Shown here one piece after another: positions 1 to 11,448 of a stretch of DNA of 64,000 nucleotides; the stretch's first letter is position 1, and each line of letters opens with the position of its first letter. A model generated the notes under the pieces. That model was not told the DNA's origin and did no database searches. It was given only the letters and a program-made list of their open reading frames with translations. This DNA is from Sialis fuliginosa (taxonomy: Eukaryota > Arthropoda > Insecta > Megaloptera > Sialidae): the NCBI GenBank assembly GCA_961205875.1, contig OY540822.1, forward strand, positions 15,812,501 to 15,876,500. Direction: 5' to 3'. Position numbers and translations under genes: made by a program.

Positions 1-758
1 TTTTAAATGAAATTTGTAGTCTACATATGTATATAGATTTGTGATTTACATTGACAAATACATATTATAAAGGAAGTTTACGTAAGTTGTGAAAATAAAT
101 CAGATTCAATGAAAAATGCATATCTTATTTTTGTTGAAGAGTTACATATATGAGTATAATGCTATAATGAATTATATGTTTATATGATAAACGTGAAGAT
201 CAATAAGAAATGACCGATAGCCAAAATTGTGAAAAGCTTGTGTAGATAAACAGGTAAATAATAAATACACCCTAGCTTTAAAATATTAACTCTAATAGCA
301 ATCACACTATAGTATCTGCATAGTAAATATGAATTTTAACTAGAAATTGAGTGGAATTTTCAAATATTGATTCATTAGATTATTGCAATGTATTCTCGAA
401 ACAATGATAAAATAAACATGTGTCATATTATATGGTTTACCCCAAAGTGCTGTGAAGTTATGAACTTTAAAAAGAGGAGTTCATTATTTGTGTTTTAAGA
501 TTTTATAATGAAGAGATTAACGAGGTTAGATAAAAGTAGTTTTGAAAGTAAAAAGCGCTCGTTAACAATTATATTTATAATAAGCACTCGGACTTTGAAA
601 GTACATGCATTTTTGTGTTATTATATTTACCATAAAACCATGTACTGTACATGCGAATACAGTATTTTATTTGGAGCTAATTAAATTGTAAATGAATGAA
701 ATGAATGACCCAGTTTAATGAATTGTTTTTTTGTATTTTTGTTTGATTGATAACTTAC
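1..758. other. AT-rich sequence; probable intron of a minus-strand gene
   Basis: No coding exon, RNA gene or clear repeat is visible. If the minus-strand exon ending at 759 is real, this stretch is its first intron, since a strong GTAAGT donor faces into it. Confidence 0.3.
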
Positions 759-864
759 CTTTAGGAAGGCTAATGAAGAATACGATGAGAATTACGGAAA
801 GTACCCGATACAATTGAGGGGCTCTGCTACGGCCCTGGTTATCAGGGACGGTTGCATTTGCCAT
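759..864 (-). CDS. Probable first coding exon of an unidentified minus-strand gene (partial)
   Basis: On the minus strand an ATG at 864-862 opens a 35-codon frame. It begins MANATVPDNQ and continues with a hydrophobic stretch (RVLSVILIVFFISL) that could be a membrane segment or signal anchor. The exon ends in CCTAAAG followed by an excellent GTAAGT donor at 758-753, leaving phase 1, so the rest of the gene would lie beyond the left edge. G/C-rich codons in an AT-rich setting support coding, and a GC-rich patch at 1160-1470 could be its promoter or 5' UTR. I do not recognise the protein. The same bases also read openly on the plus strand, so this call is tentative. Confidence 0.4.
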
Positions 865-1159
865 CGGGCCAGAGTGTAATACAATAGAAGATAAGGACCG
901 AATGAAGTTAAAAATATCGATCAGGATATTGCGTTCATTGCACTTGATTTATTGCGAATATATTCAAAACTACTTTGGTTAATTAACCATTTTTAGTTGA
1001 CTAATAAAACAGCGCGGGACTGTTTAACAATAAGACATAAAAAATGAGTAAAAAATTCAATCTCAACGTATCAACACCCATTTATTTATTATTTGTTTTG
1101 TTTTGAATTATTATTGCGGTTAAACAAGTAAATAACACAAAATATATTTGTAAAACAGA

Positions 1160-1470
1160 ACCGAACAATGAGTCGACGGCGGGCCCAGCGTTGGGCAAGC
1201 CTCGACCGACGTCGTGTGACGAAGTCAACTGCTCTTACGAGTTCGACCGTTCACATCCATTCCCGCACCCTCACAGCAGAGTGTTACTACTGCAGCCACC
1301 GACAGGACCGCGCCTGGCCTCTCTGCAGACGCGCACGTTGGTGTGCGCTTGCGTAATAACACGTACCCATCTCGCGCGGTCGATTGCTCGCTCGCACGCG
1401 CGCCAAACCGCGCCGATTCATCCCCCCGATACACAATCGCCTTAACTTTACTCGTACGCTCAGTCGATGT
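1160..1470. promoter_or_regulatory. GC- and CpG-rich patch, possible promoter or 5' UTR
   Basis: This stretch has many CG dinucleotides and stands out sharply from its AT-rich surroundings. Short frames are open on both strands, as expected of any GC-rich DNA, and none resembles a known protein. It lies about 300-600 bp upstream of the minus-strand exon at 759-864, so a promoter or untranslated exon of that gene is the simplest reading. This is inference only. Confidence 0.35.
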
Positions 1471-1611
1471 GACGCAAACATTAACAACACATTTCACTCA
1501 AATTCATTTATCTATTCTGTAAGTCGTAGAACAATCATGTTTATCAATTACAAAAAGAAAGAACTATATAATAATCAATAATACAATTGAATCGTTTTTT
1601 AAATATATTTA

Positions 1612-1968
1612 AAGGTAGTATTTTAATTTCATCTGGTAGATGGTTGACAATTCTTTAGAGGGAAAAACAACCCCCTATCTCGCAAAAGAGCCGAGATATT
1701 TACGATTTTGTATAATGAATAAAAGTTAAACAAAATAAAAAATATATATTTCGCCCCCTGTCATTTATGGAGGGCTGTTATCAGTTTATTTCGATCCAGC
1801 GGGAAAAATACTACGAAGGAGGGGGTTTTAAGGAGGAAAACAACCCCCTATATGTATAGTCAATAAGAAACAAATAAAAAAAAATTTAATATTTCACCCC
1901 ATGTCACGTATGCAAGTTTGTAATTAGTTTCAAAATCCACGCGAGCGAAGCCGCGGATATCAGCTAGT
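1612..1968 (+). mobile_element. Helitron-like non-autonomous 3' end with internal duplication
   Basis: The right end reads GCGAGCGAAGCCGCGG, then a short spacer, then CTAGT. This is the hairpin plus CTRR-T ending typical of Helitrons. Inside, a block beginning with a 'gaaaaacaacccccta' motif occurs twice (around 1665 and 1840), each followed by a similar A-rich and CCCC-containing stretch, indicating an internal tandem duplication of about 165 bp. The left end is not defined. Confidence 0.45.
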
Positions 1969-2632
1969 ATTTTTATATAAGTATAACTACACAGGTAAAA
2001 ACTGACTTGAACAAAGAAATCCTTGTTTTATATATAACGAAAACAATATACAGCTGTATATTATATTTATTATTAATATAGTCAAGTCAACGTTTCTATC
2101 ATTTATAAGGCTATAGCTATTTTTGTCCAAGTTTTCATAAAACATTCAAACGTCGATTGAAAATTGATGTAAGCCCGACATTTCTATTGATACATGATAT
2201 AGGTATGCTCATTGTATCCTTACAAAAGGAACACTGATTGTCACCTATTATATAATTTAAACCCGATAATGCCCGTGACAAGTAGGTCGATTTCAAACTA
2301 TACTGTAAACAATACGTTACATATATGTACTATACAATAGGTATTGGGTTCGTGTTCGAACTAACGTGTATATTTCCAAGCCCGTTTCAAAATCTATCGA
2401 TTGTTTTAATTACAATTACCTATACATGTTAATGTAATGAAACATGCCTCTACGTTGTAGCAATTTCATATTTAATACCTACATTTAATATTTAACCTAA
2501 TCGTGCCCAGTGTTGCATATAAACAAAGGAACGCTTTTGTTAATATTTTGTATTGTTGTAAGATTATTTTAATTCGAATGGATTTAAAATGCAATCACAA
2601 TGCAATTACCAACGTTCTGGAGTTTTAGTATA

Positions 2633-4724
2633 CATAGATAGGTATGAATGGACCAGGCATCTGACCCGAGAGCAGAGCCGTGTCAAAAGAAAGAGATAGA
2701 AACAGGTTTGGAATATACTTGTCCTTCTTTTAAACAGGAGTGTAACTATTTTATTCTTAGTCCCGAACATTAAAAATATTCATAGATATTATCATAATAT
2801 ATTAATCTACTGTTGATTAATATATGATTATTATACTATATGTATATAAAGAGGTTAAAATAATTAACGTTATAAAAAATTTTATTTAAAAAAGAAACAA
2901 TTATTGATTTCTTTTAACCAATTTTAATATCTTGTTCTAATATCAAAAAAAATATTTAAAATTTTGTTAAATAAATCTTGTAAGTGCAATCCACCTCATT
3001 ATTTTGTAGCAACCACATGGGAATTGATTTAAAACTATTTTTTATTAAGATATTTTTAATATTTTTGGTAGCAAAAATATTATTTTCCCGGAATATCCGT
3101 TCATAATTTTGCAAATTTCTATCAGAACAATTGATATATTTTTTTTAATTTCCTCGATGAAATATGAACCATTATAGTATGTTTATTGTTTATATTATTT
3201 ACTTTTCTAATAAAAAACTTATTGCACCAAAATCACAAGATAGTGAAGATAGATATACAAAAATATATCTGACAGAAATACTACCCTGAACTATAGTAAG
3301 CTACTAATCAGATTATTAGAAAAAGAGATAGATATATTCCAAACTACACTGCATATCTCTCTCACTTCTTGAATAGATGTTACACCATTGAGTTAATACA
3401 GAATGCACTGTCCATTCTCTATGTCTATGAATCATACTTATTTTCGAGTATTGGATTGAATACATCAACAATGCAATTACCAACGTTCTGGAGTTTTAGT
3501 ATAGTTTATAGATATATAGGTATGATGAAAAATCAACAATATCGGTAACAAAAAAAAACCTTAATAATAATACATATAGGTATGTATATAACTTAAAAAT
3601 TCATGTGCTGGCCACACCATTTTATTAATTGTAACAAACGTCGAATGAAAGACAAAAAAGCAAATGTTAAAATTTAAAAGAATGTTACAATAATTTTCAC
3701 TGTTAAAGTTTCCGAAAAGCCGATTGTAAAGAAAATGCAGGTGTGGAGAAAACCACAGAATTTTAAACGTGGTCTGTTTTTGGTAAACTTCCTCTACTTT
3801 ATGAATTAAGCATTTTATGGAACAATTATATATATTTTTTTAATTATGTCTTTCATAAAAAAATTTCTATAATGTCGGCTATTAAAAAGAATTTACTCTC
3901 TAACGCTTTCTCGGGGTATTAAATATAAATGACAGCCCACTGACTGTTCTAATCAACGATAATAATTACCTTGATGCATTCACATTTAGTTAAAATTAGC
4001 AATTCGTTTTTTAATCGACTTTTAAAAAGGAGGGTATTCTCAATTCAATCAATATATATTTTTACTTTCTTATACATATAGTATAAGTAAGTATAGTGAA
4101 GCCGAATTTTTATATATAATTTTAATAGAATCTGACTGTAAACTTCAAAAAAGGAGGAGTTTGGAATATATCTATCTCTTTTTCTAAGAATCTGATTGGT
4201 AGCTTATTATAGTTCAGGGTAGTATTTCTGTCCGATATATTTTTGTATATCTAACTTTTGATTTTTGTGCAATAAGTTTTTTGTTAGAAAAGTAAATATT
4301 ATAAACAATAAACATACTATAATGGTTCATATTTCATCGAGGAAATTTAAAAAAAAACATCAATTTATCTGATAGAAATTTGCAAAATTATGAACGGATA
4401 TTCCGGGAAAATAACGTTTTTGCTACTAAAAATATTAAATATATATTAATCAAAAATAGTTTTAATTCAATTCCCATGTAGTTGCTACAAAATGATGAGG
4501 TGGATTGCATTTACAAACAGCACATACAAAGCTACGAAAAAGGAAGAACAAGATATTAAAATTGGGTCAAAAAATTCGAAACTTATATTATTTAGAAATC
4601 AATAATTGCTTTTTTTTAACCTGTTTACAAAAAGTACAAGTATATTCCAAACCTGTTTCTATCTCTTTCTTTTGACACGACTATGTTTTCGAGTCAGATG
4701 CGTGGTCTATTCTCTATGTCTATG
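2633..4724. mobile_element. Two inverted copies of an approximately 800-bp miniature element
   Basis: A left unit (2633-3431) ends in inverted repeats related to CATAGACATAGAGAATGGAC. A second, shorter unit in opposite orientation ends at 4724. The arms at about 2640-3360 and 4150-4720 are reverse complements with scattered differences and indels, so the region could fold into a long hairpin. The 33-bp sequence starting ATGCAATTACCAACG occurs just before the left unit (around 2600) and again at about 3470. A related end fragment lies at 10990-11088. No transposase is present. Confidence 0.6.
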
Positions 4725-4889
4725 CCCTAACCATAAAAATTGTAAGAGTTTAGACTTACACGTGTTTCAATAGCAATGTTATCATCATCAGAGTCCTAAA
4801 GACACAATGCATTATTATTATTATTTATATAATAGCATTGCTATTGAATCACGTGTAAGTCTAAGCTCTTACAATTTTTATGGTTAGGG
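4725..4889. mobile_element. 165-bp hairpin MITE
   Basis: The element begins CCCTAACCATAAAAATTGTA and ends with the near-perfect reverse complement. The inverted arms are about 45-60 bp around a TTA-rich loop. It abuts the right end of the preceding inverted element pair. It has no coding capacity. Confidence 0.7.
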
Positions 4890-6566
4890 GATTTGTATTT
4901 GATATATTATTAAGGTTGTTTCTAGGTCGGTTTTATATTTTTTTTTTTTATTATAAATTAATTACGTTATCATTTCTTTATTTCCCCACCCCCTAATTTT
5001 TCTAGGATTTGTGCACCTCTAAGTTCTGTGTTCAGCATTATAATCGAGTATATTTTATTAGAATTATAAACGTATATTAAGAAAGTGGAATCGTTTAAGT
5101 ACGTTCCTCTATAATCTTTAGTTAATACAACACGTAACTCTACTTTTACGTTCATTTATTTTACAACTTATTCTCTATGATTTATTGTCAGGTCAGATCA
5201 CGGTCAGATATATTTCTGAAAGATTTGTATCGTTCGTGTTATACCTATATATTTTTTATTTATGGTGTACATTGTTATTTGGAACAAAATTGACGTTGAT
5301 TAATTTTAAAATATAACTATTTGTAATTCAATTCATCCCATTAGTAATTATATATTTTTTATATATTACTTTTGTAAATTGTAAACATTTTTTACGCAAA
5401 TTTAAAATACGAAAAATGATATTAAATTACCTTACAGGAGAAGTCAACTCGGAAATTTGATGAGCAAAAAAAGATTAATTTAATATAAAGGGGGTACAAG
5501 AAATCCTCAGAAACTAGTTTTGTTATTTTATTGAATAAATCATAATCTAAAAAAATACATATATTTACGTTTTTTTTTTTTTTTTTTTTTGGAACTACTG
5601 GATTAACGTAAGGGCCACTGGTAACAACAAAATATTATTGATTTACAAACAAATTTATACAACGTTAAATACATTTAGGCCGAAAACTAAACTCAGAAAT
5701 AGTCGTGATAAAGACATACATACAAACTTTTTTGAATTTCCAAATCTGAAAATTAAAGGAATGGGACAAGGGTTTATCTGTAAAAGATATTTTTTTAAAT
5801 GGGGATAAAAATTTGACACAAACTTGAAAGAATCTTAGAGATTTTTGATCCTTGAATCACGAATTATTATTTCAACAAAAAGGGTATTTTAAAATATAAA
5901 TGACACCCCTCTAACAGTTTTAATCAAAGTTATGATTTTATGAATTTAAGTAAAAATCAGTGGTGATAATTGTACATCATAAAATACTTGGAATTTACAT
6001 TATTATACATGTATTACCACTGCTCTAGAATTTCGAATAAATTCATAAAGATTTGACACTTTTTCTTTGTTTTTTTTTTAAAATACCATATTACCTACAG
6101 GGAAAAATAAGGAATAATTGAAAAACACACCTATTATCAAAAAATATGTATATTACACAAACACTCATTCATACTTAAAGATTATTTATCAATGAAATCT
6201 TGGATTAATAAATTAAATAAGGCATTGCAGGTACTTGCACCTATTAAATATTAATTGGATACTGTTATGCACTAATCATTTTATTTCAATTATAATTTAT
6301 TGTTTGCAAACAACATTTTCCAATTATAAATAATCAAATAGGTGATATAAGAATAAAAAAAATTAATAAAGTGATACTATTGGTTCAAAGTCACAAATAT
6401 TAATCTAAATTAGTAATTAATGATAATTAATAATAATGAATACAATATGGTAAAGTGTAAATTTATTGTCTCCACTGAAAAGGCAAATAAAAATAAAATA
6501 AATAACAAACGTTACCATTTACGCTCATACAAGATACATATAAATATATAAAAATAGTTAAATAAT
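4890..6566. other. AT-rich intergenic DNA
   Basis: No gene is seen. There is a poly-T run at about 5569-5590, and a short block at 5883-5940 resembles 3911-3965 (both contain ATATAAATGACA), suggesting an old dispersed repeat. Confidence 0.4.
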
Positions 6567-7297
6567 CTATTTTACCATTCTGCATCTTTGGTTAGTTTTA
6601 TTATTTATTATTATACCATCTTTCAAATATAATTTCCATTTATTTCTACTTTCTGTCTACATAATGTACTGACACCTTATCGTACTGACAGACGATAACA
6701 TTTTCAGATTCAAACATATCTGAAAGATCCTGTTCAGAAATATCATCTCCTGAATTCAACGGCTCCTGTTTCTTCTAAATCATCTTCTGGTTCTTCTACA
6801 TCTGAAGGTTCCTCTGAGAGATCATCAGAGTCATCTGTACTCTCATCATATGCCCCGTCCACTTGCAAACACTTGACTGACACCAGACCTGACAGCCCAG
6901 ACTCAAGAATCAAGTTATTACGTAACCCAAGGTGACTGAAAATATTGACAAGTATAAGAAACGTACTAATATATTAATTATGATATTCTGCCTTACCGTT
7001 TTTACGTGATTTAGATTCTGATGAAGGAGAATCGACATGACAAGCTAACTTGGTTTCCCACAAAGTTTTAATTCTAATAAAACTTGTTCGTCTATTTCTT
7101 CATCTAAAAACGCCTCACAACTACTTGAAATTGTTTCATCTATAACCTTTTGATAAGTTTCCAACTGAAAATTATAGCACGTTTAATATCGTATGATATG
7201 TAACTCATTGAAATGTCATTGTTATTTGTAAACAAATTCTGTTTTTAATTAATCATTATCTTATAAAACTTACCACAGAAGAGTTACTGAATGCCAT
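6567..7297 (-). pseudogene. Decayed intron-containing copy of TFIIA large subunit (TFIIA-L / GTF2A1)
   Basis: The intact protein is the precursor of the TFIIA alpha and beta subunits that stabilise TBP on promoters. Three exon-like blocks are visible: 7297-7274 (MAFSNSSV, then a GTAAGT donor), 7164-6997 (helical N-terminal domain, LETYQKVIDE...FLDEEIDEQVLLEL) and 6935-6567. The last holds the acidic region, the conserved ENVIVCQYDK block and SRNKWKLYLKDGI of the C-terminal barrel. Three breaks disable it. One base is missing in the LK/TLW stretch near 7053. The frame shifts between the acidic block and EPLNSGDD. The frame shifts again between CQYDK and SRNKWK, where a GTCAGTAC motif is duplicated. 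The usual DAEW C-terminus is lost. Retained introns indicate DNA-level duplication, not retrotransposition. The family match is confident; pseudogene status assumes the assembly is correct. Confidence 0.75.
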
Positions 7298-7558
7298 GAT
7301 TGAAAACACTTGTTTTGACTTCACAAATTAGACTGTCATTTTAAAAACTCGTAAAAATAGCAAGAAATTTAACTGATGACATTTTAATGTCCGCCATTAT
7401 AATCAAAACAACAGATTGACAGTTGCGAAAACCTATAAAAATTAAAATTACAATCTTTTTCACCAGTGCTGCCAACAGGATAAACAAAATTGAAATAATT
7501 CAAAATTATCAAACTTCTTCGTTATTCTTTGTCCAAAAACTGCAAACATTATTTTTAT

Positions 7559-7637
7559 CAGTGGCGAGGCGTGAAATTTTTAAAAGGAAAGCATATTTTA
7601 TCAATCCTCCCCCTCCTATTAACAAAAAAAACTAGTC
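7559..7637 (-). mobile_element. Terminal fragment of the 1.1-kb hAT-like element
   Basis: The fragment starts CAGTGGCGAGGCGTG and is the reverse complement of the right end of the element at 52897-53995, including the AATCCTCCCCCTCCTAT segment. Only this terminus is present here. Confidence 0.6.
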
Positions 7638-7724
7638 ACTTTTCAAAGTATAACAAAAAACTAAGCAAAAATTGACAATTTTGTAAGGATAATTTTTTAA
7701 AGAAAATTAAATTTCCCATCAAAA

Positions 7725-8493
7725 TAGAAAATTTAACAAATAAGATGAATAGTTAATATGTCAGCTTGGCGCGATCGAGGAAACTCCAGTTTTTTTTTTA
7801 AATATAGCTTACACCATTATCTTTAAGACTATCTAATGCCCGAAGACCTTCGAGTGCGCCTTCGGCTATTATTAAGAAATTTAAATTGAAAATTTAACAA
7901 ATAAGTTTTATAGTTAATATGTCAGCTTGGGGCGATCGAGGAGACTCCAGTTTTTTTTTTAAATATAGCTTACACCATTATCTTTAAGACTATCTAATGC
8001 CCGAAGACCTTCGTATGCTCCTTCGGCTATTATTAAGAAATTTAAATTGAAAATTTAACAAATAAGTTGAATAGTTAATATGTCAGCTTGGTGCGATCGA
8101 GGAGACTCCAGTATTTTTTTAAATATAGCTTACACCATTATCTTTAAGACTATCTAATGCCCGAAGACCTTCGTATGCTCCTTCGGCTATTATTAAGAAA
8201 TTTAAATTGAAAATTTAACAAATAAGTTGAATAGTTAATATGTCAGCTTGGGGCGATCGAGGAGACTCCAGTTTTTTTTTAAAATATAGCTTACACCATT
8301 ATCTTTAAGACTATCTAATGCCCGAAGACCTTCGTATGCTCCTTCGGCTATTATTAAGAAATTTAAATTGAAAATTTCACAAATAAGTTGAATAGTTAAT
8401 ATGTCAGTTGGCGCGATCGAGGAGACTCCAGTTTTTTTTTTTAATATAGCTTACACCATTATCTTTGAGACTATCTAATGCCCGAAGACCTTT
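7725..8493. repeat. Tandem array, period about 161 bp, roughly five copies
   Basis: The marker ATGTCAG recurs at 7758, 7919, 8080, 8240 and 8401, a spacing of 160-161 bp. Each unit contains a GCGATCGAGGA motif, a T-run, AATATAGCTTACACC and the partly palindromic CCCGAAGACCTTCG...CTTCGGC. Copies are nearly identical apart from point changes and T-run length. Single degenerate units recur at 47761-47830 and 48070-48250, so this is a dispersed satellite-like repeat. The repeats are too long and lack spacers, so it is not a CRISPR array. Confidence 0.85.
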
Positions 8494-10093
8494 AATACAT
8501 TATTTTGTTCTATATTGAACAGTTAAGGCAGCGTATTACAAAACAGCGCGCCGACGCGGACGGCAAAATTTTTTCCGACTTGATTTACTATTATCGTCAC
8601 TGCTTAGTTGTTATGTTACCTAACGTAAAAAAATATAGCCTATAACCTGGCCAGAGAACGTACCTATGAATTAAAAAAAAACACGTAAATCGGATAAGTG
8701 GTTTTCGAGTGATAAGGTAACTAACGGACAGACCGATAGAGAGACGTTGAGCTTTATATATATTAAGGATGTATATTATAACTGATTAGAATAAGTGATT
8801 ATTGCAAATATATTTTTTAAATGATTCTATTGAAGATTGTAGCGAATTTTAAAATGAGGCATTGGCGTATCATTTTTTTTATTTAAGTGTATATTATGTT
8901 TTCATTTCATGATCTCTTTTATTAAAACTATACGTTTTGTCGTTTTCGGTCTAATTATGTTTTTTTCTTGTCAGTCTCTTCAAAAACGGGGTTTCACTGT
9001 ATTAATGAATGAAATAAAGAAAATAATTAAAAAAATTAATACTTAGTATGGATAGTAGTGACTAATTGACTAGTAAGTGACCCAAGAATATAAGAGCGAA
9101 TACCCAAAACGTATAAGACGTGTTGCGTTAATGACAACTGAACGACAATTCAAGTCGGAAGTAAGATCATGTTAACGCGCATATTTTACCGAAAAAAAAA
9201 TACCGGTTTTTTCGGTTCGGTTCCGGTTTTCGTTCCGGCAAAAAATAACGGTTTTTCCAGTTTTCGGTTTTCGGTTCAGTTCCGGTTCGAAGCCTTGGGT
9301 AAAACAAATATGGGCGGATGTAGTTAATAAGTTGATACACAGATGGCAGCAAGTTGATCAACTCATTCAGAACGAAAATCGCGCGCTAATTTTAAATCAA
9401 TAGTTCAATTAATAGAGGCGAATACAGGATATTTGAAAAATAAGGGCAATCGAAATCGTCAGAAAATTTCTACAAGATGTAGAAAAATCGTTTTTTGATC
9501 AGAGTAATTTTTTGTATTCCTTTTTTTAGAGTGTTGTGTATTAAACTAAAAAATTTGTAATCTCCGAGAATCTGCCGCCCCCCAAAACTTTGCCGCCCTG
9601 GGAAGTAGTCCAAGTAGGCACTTTAAGCAATTGCGTAGGGTCCCGATTTATCTACGTATATTTGAGTACCTTTTTTTGCTCTTCAAGAACTTTCTTTGCT
9701 TGAAGATAGATCCTCAGGCATTTTATTTTTATTTTGTATAATCAACAAAAAATGAGGGCCCCAAATACTTATTCTTCCTTAGGCCCCTGATATTCATAAC
9801 ACACCACTGTATTTTTACACGAATGTACAGTATTATTAAATTTGTAATTGGTAAGATAAGGACGTATATTTTTACCTACTACTTTTTAAAGAAAGATACG
9901 TATAATAAGAACGTAAACAAAAATAATATATGCAAATTGTAAAATTGGTTTAATTTCACTGTAAGTTTATTGCACTGACAATGCGTATTTGTCAATGGGA
10001 AATGACTATTTATCTTAATTGTAGATACCTATTATTATAATAGGAATAATCAGGGCCGTACTTATGAACTGGCGCATGAGGCGCTTAGTTAGC
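8494..10093. other. Intergenic DNA with decayed repeat fragments
   Basis: No gene is seen. At about 8540-8770 a fragment ending in ACGGACAGACCGATAG and then a TA-rich tail looks like the 3' end of an old non-LTR or similar element. At 9195-9290 there is a degenerate CGGTTTT-type simple repeat. At about 9575-9815 there are fragments of a CCGCCC/GGCCC-type mobile element ending near CACCACTG. Confidence 0.35.
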
Positions 10094-10989
10094 CTCTTAT
10101 TTTCTTGTATTTTAGTCGATATTTGTATGACGAGTTGAAGTTCACTGCAGGAAATTTCACTAAAAAATTTAGAATTTTTTATTTCGGTAAAAGTATGTTT
10201 ATTGTATAGAAAATGACGTGAAAAGTTGTTTGTTTCAAACCGCAGGTCTGTATCTCAAACCGTTCTCGAGATATAGCCTCTCAAAGTTTAAGTTTTTTCA
10301 AATTTTTGGAGAAAAAAGGCCATAACTTTTGAACGTGTGGTCGGAATTGATTTTAGTTGACGGATTTGGAATCAGCGTATCAAAATCTATATAATGACAT
10401 GTATAATACTTTAAAATCCGACAAAAAAATATTGGCTAAAAATCGACATTTTTTTAAGGTATACCCCTTTGAATTTTTTCGATTTTTCGCGAAATTTCTT
10501 TTTTCGAGTTTTAAGGTATTATACATGTCATTATATAGATTTTGACACGCTGATTCCAAATCCGTCAACTAAAATCAATTCCGACCACACGTTCAAAAGT
10601 TATGATCATTTTTCTTCAAAATTTTGAAAAAAATGATACTTTGAGAGGCTATATCTCGAGAACGATTTGAGATACAGACCTGCGGTTTGAAACAAACAAC
10701 TTTTCACGTCATTTTCTATACAATAAACATACTTTTAATGAAATCAAAACTTCGAAATTTTTTAGTGAAATTTCCTGCAATGAACTTCAACGCATTATAC
10801 AAATATCGACTAAAATACAAGAAAATAAGACGTAGAATCATTTAGTTACTATATAAATATATAAGAATTTATTTAAAAAAGTAAAAGCTTGAATTTAATG
10901 TCTTTCATAACTAGTTTTTTTTGTTAATAGGAGGGGGATGATTGACAAAATATGCTTCCCTTATTAAAAATTTTACGCCTCGCCACTAA
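10094..10989. mobile_element. Long palindromic miniature element, copy 1
   Basis: The segment 10094-10829 is a near-perfect inverted repeat centred near 10463. It is followed by an end segment (to about 10989) terminating in CACGCCTCGCCACT-like sequence (here ACGCCTCGCCACT). It is over 90% similar by eye to copy 2 at 52897-53995. Both strands carry the same 62-codon frame (MTDLESA...), which is a consequence of the palindrome and not a gene. The left terminus appears lost or replaced. Confidence 0.7.
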
Positions 10990-11088
10990 GGACAAGTACA
11001 TACCAAATCATTTTCCATCTCTTTCTTTTGACACGGCTCTGTTTTTTAATCAGATTCGCGGTCAATGCTCTATGTCTATGGGTAATAA
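10990..11088. mobile_element. End fragment of the CATAGACATAGAG miniature element
   Basis: The fragment contains ATCTCTTTCTTTTGACACGG and ends CTCTATGTCTATG, matching the termini of the two inverted copies at 2633-4724. Confidence 0.5.
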
Positions 11089-11320
11089 AAATGGTTTTAG
11101 ATTAAAAATAACTATTATCATTAGTGACTTCAGTTATCAGATAATAAATAATTCATGTAAGGACATTGATACAAAATTTCATTAATATTCACCCACAATA
11201 TGCGATAGAAATTAAATAAAAATTGATTTGGCAACAACAAAATATTTAAAAAAAACTTCTCTTTAGAATTTTTTAGAAAATATCTAATACAGTATTTTTT
11301 TAATAACGATTAAATTCGGA

Positions 11321-11448
11321 TCTTGGCTTCTGGGTATAAGCCAGTGCACTTTTAGAAGAGCCCTGAAGATGTCCACTGCAATGTGTGACGAAACATTGGC
11401 CAATAACACGAACAAACCGACGCGGCTTATACCCAGAAGCCAAGATCC
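11321..11448. mobile_element. Hairpin element with hammerhead-like core
   Basis: The ends are a 24-bp perfect inverted repeat beginning GATCTTGGCTTCTGGGTATA. The interior contains CTGAAGA, a short possible stem-loop and ACGAAAC, the two conserved strings of a hammerhead ribozyme core as found in Penelope-like elements. A degenerate relative lies at 63809-63981, and a related core string occurs at about 47942-47972. Ribozyme activity is not shown by the sequence alone. Confidence 0.5.

Noticed and set aside
764..878. Plus-strand last exon ending ...CHRARV-stop.
   Set aside because: It is open and has a CTTTAG acceptor, but the minus-strand reading has an ATG, a membrane segment and a stronger splice signal. 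It is kept only as the alternative.
1168..1581. Several overlapping short open frames on both strands.
   Set aside because: They coincide with a GC-rich patch where stops are rare. None has splice context, conserved motifs or similarity that I can recognise.
7725..8493. Possible CRISPR-like array.
   Set aside because: Units of 161 bp repeat end to end without unique spacers in a eukaryotic genome; it is a tandem satellite.
10357..10568. Identical-looking 62-residue frames (MTDLESA...) on opposite strands, repeated at 53364-53575.
   Set aside because: They are produced by the palindrome of the mobile element: each strand reads the same sequence. They have no independent coding support.
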